Shown here in pieces: positions 35,701-45,400 of a stretch of 64,000 nucleotides of DNA. Under the pieces are notes generated by a model that saw only the letters and a list, made by a program, of their open reading frames with translations, was not told the DNA's origin and ran no database searches. Source of the DNA: Pycnopodia helianthoides (taxonomy: Eukaryota; Echinodermata; Asteroidea; Forcipulatida; Asteriidae); contig CM063249.1 in the NCBI GenBank assembly GCA_032158295.1, positions 3,115,195 to 3,179,194 of the forward strand, in the 5' to 3' direction. The translations under genes and the position numbers were made by a program. Position 1 is the stretch's first letter. Every line of letters begins with the position of its first letter.

Positions 35701-38700
35701 CGACATCGGCTATGGCTATTTTTTGTAGACAGTAGGGACAATGTTAAAGGCAAAGTACACCTTTGGTTTTTGGAACCGTTCGATTGTTTTAATCCTATTT
35801 AAATATAGATATGTACAATTAAACTAACCTGTGAAAATATCATTCCAAAAGGTGGTACTGTTTTTGAGATATCGCTGAAAATCCGGAGCGGTTATGTCCA
35901 GGCAGGAAGAATAATCCGCAATTGCAATACACAATCTGAGCAACGTTTCTGACAGAAACGCTTCTCAGATTCAATTTTCTTCTGATAAAAACTGATATAT
36001 TTTTCCATAACCACATTACTCCGAAGTGAAATGATTCTCAAAATGCTTTATACTATCGACAGCTGCTGTACTTCTAACCAAATCAGTTTTTACCGCCATT
36101 AATTTTAAGAGTGGTTACCAATCGTATACCGTCCCTTTAAAGGAGGGCTCCAAGGTCAAATTCAGTTTTTAGTGCGCACTCATTTTCCAAAAGATAGTCT
36201 TTTATGAAAGTTAAGGAAATCTGCTGTACTTCTAACCAAATCAGTTTTTACTGCCATTAATTTTAAGAGTGATTACCAATCGTATACCGTCCCTTTAAAG
36301 GAGGGCTCCAAGGTCAAATTCAGTTTTTAATGCACACTCATTTTCCAAAAGATAGTCTTTTATGAAAGTTAAGGAAATGTTACAAGTCTGTAACCTTTAA
36401 AATAAAACATTTGTTGCATCCCATTAAGATGATCCCGTGGCTGCTGCTTCCCAGGTTGTATCGTAAACTTGGGTGTGATCCCTGGCTACACGGCAGTTAA
36501 CGGTTGCATGGCTTCTGACTGGCACCCCCCGAACAAAGACAACATAGGGCTAGATAGGGCTAGATAGCTCAGTTGGTTAGAGCGCCGGCACGTTAATCCG
36601 GAGGTTGTTGGTTCAAATCCCGCTCTAGTAAAAAAAATTGGACCAACCCCAATTTATTAAAAATTTACCCGGTCAGTTTCCCTTGTGGTTTATTTCTTGA
36701 AAAGTCTCTAACATCATATTATTTTATACTCCTTCAAAGCGAAATTTGAAACATGACGTCATCGGACAGCAAAAATGGGTCTGTACATTCCAAAGAGGAA
36801 ATTTCAAAGCCGCTGTGTTAAAAAATGTGACATAATCAAGCGCTTTTGGTTTTTGACAAAAATTGCACTTCGGGGTTTTCAAACACAGTGGCATTTTACA
36901 CTGTTTTAACCTGAGGTTAGACACTTGTAAAATTGTTTTCACCATTTTCATAAGGACACTCATCTATTGGAAAATGAGTGGATCACAAAACTGAATTTGA
37001 CCCTTAAAGCACCTCTTTAAAGAATTTGCCAGTTCAGAGATCCGGCCATATCGGGAACTTCGGGAACTCTTTGCTCATTTTCTGTCACCATTTTTTCAAT
37101 TTGGATATTTGTGTTTGACAGCAAATGCCATGCAGGGTCAAGATGGCGTCCTGATTATCCCTGACTTCAATGTCAAGGACAGCACCTCTTTAAAGATTTG
37201 GCCAGTTCAGAGATCCGGGCCATATCGGGAACTTTGGGAACTCTTTGTTCATTTTCTGTCACCATTTTTAAAATTTGTACTTGACAGCAAATGCCATGCA
37301 GGGTCAAGATGGCGTCCTGATCATCCCTGACTTCAACGTGAAGGACAGCAACGACCAGACGGTCCTCGGCCTGGCCCTCTGGACCGGTCTGCACAGCTTC
37401 GCTGCGCAGCTGCTCCACGGCGGCGCTAACATCAACTGTACCACGCTGGACGGGTTGACGTTACTACACACTGCCATCATCAAGCAGGACACCCAGAGTG
37501 CTTTGTTCCTGCTGGAGCACCAAGCCGATATCAACATCAAGTAATGACATTACCGTTGGGTTTGAATAAAGAAAAAATATTGATCAGAGCTGGGGCCCAG
37601 TTTCATCAGAGCTGCTTAAGCACAAAAAGTAGCTAAGCACAACAAAATTATGCTTACCAGAGTGAGGTTACCAGCCAAACTACCATACCACATGTACAAT
37701 TTGTGACTGTTATCCTGCTCATTTCTGCTTAACGGGCAATTGTTAAACAATATTTGGCTATAAAAGAAGGCTAGAAACATTTCCGTGCCTTAAAGTGGAA
37801 ATGAACGAGGGTTTTAACTGAAGTGGTAAAATTGCTTTAGTACGAATGCATGAAATTGAAATGGGTTGCATTTTGCCCAAACAGGAAAAACCGATACTTT
37901 TAAGTATTATCCATGTGGGCTTAATTGATCTGTTTGCTACCGTAGAAACGAATCTAGTGAATCTCATTTGACAAACTCAAACAATTGTTTTTTTTTTTAT
38001 GGGCCCAGATCTCGAGGTGGAGAAACTCCTCTACAGCTAGCCATCAAACGCCATCTTCCTGTGGTGGTGGATGCGTTGTGTGTCCGTGGAGCCAATATGA
38101 ACACACCGGATGAGAAGGGTAACCCACCATTGTGGGTAGCGTTGGAGAGTGGACAGGAGGACGTAGCATCAACCCTGGTAGGTCCAACCACCTTCAGTTT
38201 ATAGTAGCATCAACCCTGGTAGGTCCAACACCTTCAGTTTATAGTAGCATCAACCCTGGTAGGTCCAACACCTTCAGTTTATAGTAGCATCAACCCTGGT
38301 AGGTCCAACACCTTCAGTTTATAGTAGATCAACCCTGGTAGGTCCAACACCTTAGTCTTATAAGATCAACCTGTAGGTCTCAAGATGCCTTCAAGTATTT
38401 TGTTTTCGGCTTATAAGCCTCACTCTGGCCATCTTGCAAGAATGCCCGATTTGTTTCCTGTTGGCTTAAGTCTGCAAATTTGACCCCTACGTGCGCAGGT
38501 TGGCACCCCCCTCCCCAAAGTCACTCATTGTTATCCAATTATGGTCACCTCCCTTTATTTGTTCTCTTCGTCCTTCTCCCTGATTCTGCAGAAAGTTCCC
38601 TGAAAATACCAATCTTTCCATGTTCTGATGAACAGATTTGAAAATCTCCCTGATTATTAAAAAAACTTTTCCCTCTTGTGTTGAATGTAATTCTAAATAT

Positions 38701-39420
38701 CTTCCTAATTGTTGGACAAAATCTCCTTGATTGCAAGATGTGATTGTTGGCAGCTCTGCTGTTATACTTGAGTTTCGTGTTTGATTATTTTGTAGGTTCG
38801 TCACGGTTGCGACACGACGGCGTGGGGTCCAGGCTTCGACGGTTGCCAGCAGACGTTGCTTCATAAAGCCATCGATGAAAACAATGAAGCCGTGGCCTGT
38901 TTCCTCATCAGGAGGTACGAGAAACTTAATACAGTCTACTTCTCTCTACTATTGCATTTTCCCAAACAGACAGGTTTAATCCGCTTAAGAGTTGTTAATG
39001 TATACGCAACAGCGCCCTCTTTGGCTCTACCCATAGTTATCTTCTTCTTTTTTCTTAGCGTTGATCCAACGTAGACGTGGTTTTTAACCTGCTCTGAGAG
39101 TGTTGAGTATTCGTTAAGAATTAACATTTGAATAAACTGTGTCACAGTCTACAGTTTCTGTGTGTATTTTTTTTTTTTTTATAGTTACCAGTCTGAATAA
39201 CCCTTAAAAGTTTTGTGTTATAGTTTCTGTTATAATCTGTCCATACAGTATGTGTGACGTGAACAGTCCACGCAGACCAGGTCCACACGGTGAGGGTGGT
39301 ATGGAGTCCAGGGATGGTCAGGGCCCCCTGCACAGAGCCTGTGAATGGGGTCAGGAACTTGTAGTACAGTGCCTTGTAGAACAGCAGGCTGATGTCAACG
39401 CAAAGGTCAGTCAAAACATC

Positions 39421-39461
<41 letters not shown>

Positions 39462-42400
39462 ATGAAATCATAATCGAGAAAAGGATATCTGAAAACCTCA
39501 ACAACAAAAAACAAGAGCTAATTTCGGTTGTTACAACAACCAAAATTAAGGACAAATTGAAAATAGAAAATTGAAAACTGCATGGTTTTTCACTATTTTC
39601 TCCAGACTCACACAATGGGTCAAGTCTAAATTTTCACAGTTTTGTCATTTTTATGTATATGGTTGATCACACAAAACATGAACACTGTCTGTGACTATTT
39701 TTTCAGGTCTACCAACCCTGCATAATACCTTTAATAAAGCCCCCCCCCAAATAATAATAAAAAAATACAATAAATAGATTAAGATTAACAAGTTTTGTGT
39801 TTTTGTTTGTAGGATGCCGAGGGTCGGACACCATTACACATTGCCATCACCAATCAACATCCAGCTATCATTAGCTTATTGATGTCTCATCCATTGCTAG
39901 ACCTGACGCTGAGAGATCGTAGTGGTCTAACGCCGTTTGCCGCTGCAATGACGTACAAGAACAACAAGGCTGCTCAAGCAATCTTGAACAGGGAACCAAG
40001 AGCTGCAGAACAGGTAGGTAGGGGTAGGAATCGATCTGGGCTAGGAATTGGTTAAGGGTTAAGGTTAGGAATTGTTAAGTTTAATTCATTCTTTGACCTG
40101 ATGCTAAGAGGTCGTAGCTGCTTAAAGATGTTTGCTGCTATGACATTCAAGAATTCAAGAATAACAAGGCTGCTCAAGCAATCTTGACCAGGGAACCAAG
40201 AGCTGCAGAACAGGTAGGGAGGGTTAGGAATCGATCGGGGCTAGGAATTGGTTAGGGTTAGGGTTAGGAATTGTTAAGTTTAATTCATTCTTGGACCTGA
40301 TGCTAAGAGATCTTAGCTATTTGCTGCTGCTATGACATACAAGAACAACAAGGCTGCTCAAGCAATCTTGAACAGGGAACCAAGAGCTGCAGAACAGGTA
40401 GGGAGGGTTTGGAATCGATCAGGGCTAGGAATCGGTTAGGAATTTCTTACGGTAAGCAATTTTGTGTGTGCTTGAGCAGCTTTGTGGGGTTGGGCCCTCC
40501 CTGTTGTATCACTGTTATAGGTCAAAGCACATGCTTCATTTAGGGCCCATGCTTACCATCTGGGCTTTGTGTGTTGGTTCCTCTACAGTTTCACTTCTTT
40601 GTTTATCATGACATTCTTATACTTTTGATATATTTGTGAACACTGTGGAAATAAATGAACGGAATGAACTGAAAAAAGAAAATGTTCCGATTTTCCCTTT
40701 TTCATTTCAGCTGGACAATAAGGGCAGGAATTTCCTTCATATTGCAATCCAGAAGTCGGACATTGAGAGCGTCTTGTTCCTCATCAGTGTCCACGCTAAC
40801 GTCAATTCCAGCGTACAGGATTCCTCCAAGCACACTCCTCTACATCTCGCTGTCCAAGCCAGCTCGGAAATCATCGTCAGGAATCTGGTAAGAAATAGTT
40901 TCCCCTATTTTAAATATTTTCTTCATAGGGTCTGTGCAACATTGGTAAGATTGAAAATATAAATGTTCACAGATTTGCACAAAACTTACATGGTATAAAG
41001 ATGGTCATGGTAGAAAACTTCCCTTGAAATAGTTTTGCTTAAAATGCTACAGTTTTTAGGAAAGGAGTGAAACAATTAGTCTTTATCACGGTGATAAAAT
41101 CCAATGTTTGAAAACAGTGAAAACATAAAAGAGGGGGGGGGGGGGTGGCGGTTACACCATGCCACATATTGAGTACCAAATTAGGAATTGAACATGTAAC
41201 CTGTAACATCACATGTTTACAAAAGAGCCACAGAGCCTGGACTTCCTATAGGCAAGATTTGTATACAGTTCAATGGAAAAAGAAAAAAAAATTTAAGGAG
41301 ATTGCATCCACAGATTTTTATCAACTTTTGATACAAAGAAAGGGGGCACACCTCAGGACTTGTTCTTATACGTGCATCACACAACACATGGGACCTACAG
41401 CAAAAGTGTTTTGCTTAAGGACAAAGCAATAATGGCTAAGTGTCGTGCTTAAGGTCACAAGTGTTGAGACCTTTAAATAAATTAATAATCTGAAATTCTC
41501 TTAATGAAAATAGTGATAAATTTGCATATCATTTGCATAAATATCCTTTTTGTCTCCAATCAGCTGTTAGCGGGTGCTAATGTGCAGGACGCCGACGGTC
41601 ACAAACAGACTGCATTACACCATGCGGCTGCGGTGGACCAGCCATCCATTATAAGTGTCCTGATTGAGAATGGGATCTTAGTGGATGCACTGGACGATAA
41701 CCACAACAACGGTGAATATTTACTCGTATAATTAGGAATTATTTTATCGAGGAAGACTGTTTCAACTGAGCACTGCCTGCGATGCCATACCCTGTCAGAA
41801 AAAACACGAGTGCCATGGGTTACTGCAGCGTGCAGTACGTTGGGAAAACGTGTATACCTCAATTTCCTTCTTTTTCCAAAGCTAATAACCTTTCCAGACG
41901 TTGTAGGGGATAGATTGGATACAAAAAATGAATAATGATAATTATGTTTTTAAATTTTTAAAATTAATTATTATGTTTTTGCACTGTGAAACCGCGATTT
42001 TTGTTGTACACTACCCTATATAAAAGTGTTTTATGACTGGGGGTTCGGAGTCCATGGGTCATACTGCCTAAAGGGTCATAGGCCATGTCAATCGGGCCTG
42101 TCTGAGGATAGAACCTAAAAGGGTTTCACCTGTTTTTGCTAAAAACTGAACCAGTAGTTAACTAAAATGTGTTTTCGGTCTTCTGGCTGCAGACCGGTAG
42201 GCCATCGGAGGGTTTTAACCACTTCATGTTTGTATTTTAAAAAATTGCCGGTGCCCACCGGCCGTATTAATTTTTTTTATTTTTTTTTGTTTTTGAACTT
42301 CTTTAGTGATGTTGATTTGAAATTATCGTTGCTATATTGAAACCCTGACTTGTCAAAGGAAAGAAAAAACAAAGGTTCTCATTAGTTGGGGGGTTTAAAT

Positions 42401-45400
42401 TTGCATGTGAGACAATTAAGTAGGCATTCAACTTGGGCTTGCAGAACCTCGGCCGTTAGCCACGTCTGAAAATCTGCCACGGTATGCTGGAATCTCGGAA
42501 TGCTCGGAATTAACTCCCATTGAGCTGAATATAATGACAAACATTGATGTGACAGCCTGTCCATTCCTTAACACAATGAACAGTCAACCCTCCTACTGTC
42601 TGACCATTGAATATCATCCACTAGGGTTTTGAATGATAGATAAACTATGTCAGCCTGCAGTTTGATATCATGCGATGAATGCATACAGTACATTCATGTA
42701 CATGCATATGGTTCTGTGCACAGTTGTGCCACCATACAAACCCCGTGCAGTCGAATGGTTTCAAATGTTTGGTCAACTGGCTGGAGAATGTCACCAAGAG
42801 TAGGAGGGTTAAACGATGTATAGGAGGGTTAAAGGCCCTGTACACTATTGGTAAGATCGAAAAACACAATGTTCACAGATTCACACATAACTTACATGAT
42901 TTAAAGTAAGTAATGGTAGAAAGGGTTCCTTAAAATATTTCTGCCTAAAATGCTATCGTTTCTGAGAAACGAGTAAAACAATAGTAATTATCGCGCGCGA
43001 TAATTTGAAAAAACAGAAAACACATAAGATCTCTTTTCACTATTTTCTCGTGACCTCGATGACCAATTGAGCTCAAACTTTCACAGGTTTGTTTGTTCAT
43101 GCATATGTTTAATCACACAAAATGTGGACACTGATTTTGAGCTGTTACCAAAAGTGTACAATACCTTTAAACGATGTATAGAATTGACACCATTAACAAA
43201 TCATCAACATTGATAAAAGTGAAGTTAATATTTTTTTGTCTTCATTTTTTTTTTTTTTTGCTCTCTGTTTTGTTTGACAGCATTACATATCAGCGTTCAG
43301 CATGGCAACCTGGCCAGCACCAGAGCATTACTGACTGAATCTCAGATCAATGCCGAATCCTATAATGCAAGGTAAGTTCCCCCCAAATCAAACATCTTGC
43401 ACCTTGACAAACAAGTCAAAATCCTCTCAGGGCTATAAAATTGTTCGTATATTTTTTTTAATCTATTTCTCTTCACAGAACCTTAAAAATGTTGAAGGCA
43501 TTTCCCCCTTCCAATTTTAACTTCGTGCCAGTCAAAGTACGATGCATAAAGGTCATCAAAAGTATATGACAAGTTTTAATCACTTCACGCCTGTATTTAA
43601 AAAAAAATTACGCACCCACCTGCGGTATTAATTTTTGGAACTTCTTGAGTAATCGTTTTTCAAAATTTGTCAACATCCAAAACATCTGATGACATCATTC
43701 TGAGAAAAAAATGGGTCGCTACATTTTTGTACGGGGGATGATGTTTTGGTTCATAACTGACTTTTTTTAGAGCGAAGTTTGAAACATGATGTCATTGGAT
43801 TTCAACGACCAGTGAACCTTCACATTCCAAGGAGGAATTTGTTGTCAGTCTAAAGGTCAAGGCCGTTTTTGAACGAGGGAATAACAGTGCGATGAGCCGG
43901 TCTTCACTGCGTGGTAATGACCGGGCTGGTGGCTGGCCGCTGTTAATGGACGGAGCCGAAGGTGAGGTCCATCAACAGCGGCCAGCCACCAACCAAGGTC
44001 TAATTAATAAATGCCTTATATTGAAAAAACTGTAAAAATCGTCAGAATTTGTGATTTTTCTTTCGCCATTATTTTTAGAAATGTTCAAGGGCCAATCCTT
44101 TGGCTGTTCAACTTTTGAGTTGTACCTAATCTCTTACACATAATGAACTGTTTATACATATTTTCAAGAACCAGACTATGACTTTGCTTATGTTGGTTTC
44201 ATGCGCGTACCAGCTACCTTAAATTGACACAATGTCTGCGCTTTCTGGTATGTGCTGCACGCGGCACCATCTGTCCTGCTCAAAATAAAATTAAAAACAA
44301 TACGCACAAAGAAATGAGTTGATTTGAAACCGGTAGTTTGCCGCGCAACAAGCACACAGTGCATGGGATTTTACACAACAATGTGCTTGTTAAGGGGCCA
44401 TTTATTCGCTAGTTCACTGAGCCGGTCTTTATATCACATGTTAATACACCCCCACGTGACCAGCCTTCGACCAATCAGAGTGCATAAACTCTCCAAGGTG
44501 TTTATTAATTAATATTATTAAAAGTCGTCAACCAAAACATCCGACCTGCACAAATCTGTAGAGCCTAATTTTTCTCAGAATGATGTCATCAGATGTTTTT
44601 CGGTGTTTTGCACTGGAAGGGTATCGAATACAATGGCATTTGACACCATTTTAACGTGAGGTTACTAGAGACTTGTAATTTTTTTCCCACTCACATGAGG
44701 ACAGTATCTATTGGAAAAAATGAGAACATCATAGAATTGAATTGGTCATTTCCCTTCCTCGCTAACAAAGGTCAAGTGTTAATTGTTTGTAGAACAAAAG
44801 ATGAACAATAGATCATCAAGAACCTGAACTGTATTTCATTTCATTTCATTCCATTTATTCTGGTTTTGAGGCCAGGGACTCTCAGAAAGCAAACTTAATC
44901 ACTATACTAGCCAAGAACCCCGTGGAGAGAAGACAATGAAGAAAGTTTCAGTTTTAGGTGTGGGAGGAAAACCCCAGAGAAATTTTCCAGGGAAAACCCA
45001 CGCAATCATCAGGCAGGGACTGAAAAACCCAATCCACTTAGTGCCCCGGTGTGATTTGAACCGGGGTCCCAAGAGGTGGAAGGCAAGGCAAGAGAGCACT
45101 ACGCCAACCCGACTGCCCAATGTATTGATCAAGGACCTAATAGGGACCATGGTTTCCTGTCCCACTACCAGGAGTAGATGCTCTCTAGAGTCTAGTCACT
45201 GACTCCACCTTTTGTTATTGGATTCATGTACCCGTTACTTTCCTGTATATATACATACATGTACTTGGCTTGTCCCCTTCATTGCATCTGATGAGGTAGC
45301 TGTTGCTACGAAAGCTCATGCAGTTTTTTTTATGTAATTAGTTAGTCTTTAAGTGCTACCACTACCTTCCTTGTTTTATTTATCAGACTAAAACAGCTAT

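Larger units (their letters stand above)
39896..40460 (+). repeat. About 200-bp triplication over ANKFY1 exon 17 donor
   Basis: Three units begin near 39896 (in exon 17), 40094 and 40294. Each contains exon 3' sequence, a CAG/GTAGG donor, and an intron part with GGAATCGATC and GGTTAGGGTTAGG-type sequence ending TTAATTCATTCTT. The short TTAGGG runs resemble telomere repeats but are part of the unit. Confidence 0.92.

Noticed and set aside
36541..36630. A functional tRNA-Asn gene
   Set aside because: The anticodon loop lacks the invariant U before the anticodon and the acceptor stem pairs poorly. A second copy with the same flanks shows it is part of a SINE.
39142..39615. A 157-codon minus-strand ORF with a long valine run
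   Set aside because: It is antisense to ANKFY1 exon 16 and the CAA microsatellite, which reads as polyvaline.
40250..40270. An interstitial telomere
   Set aside because: Only about three GGTTAG units, and they belong to the duplicated exon 17/intron unit.
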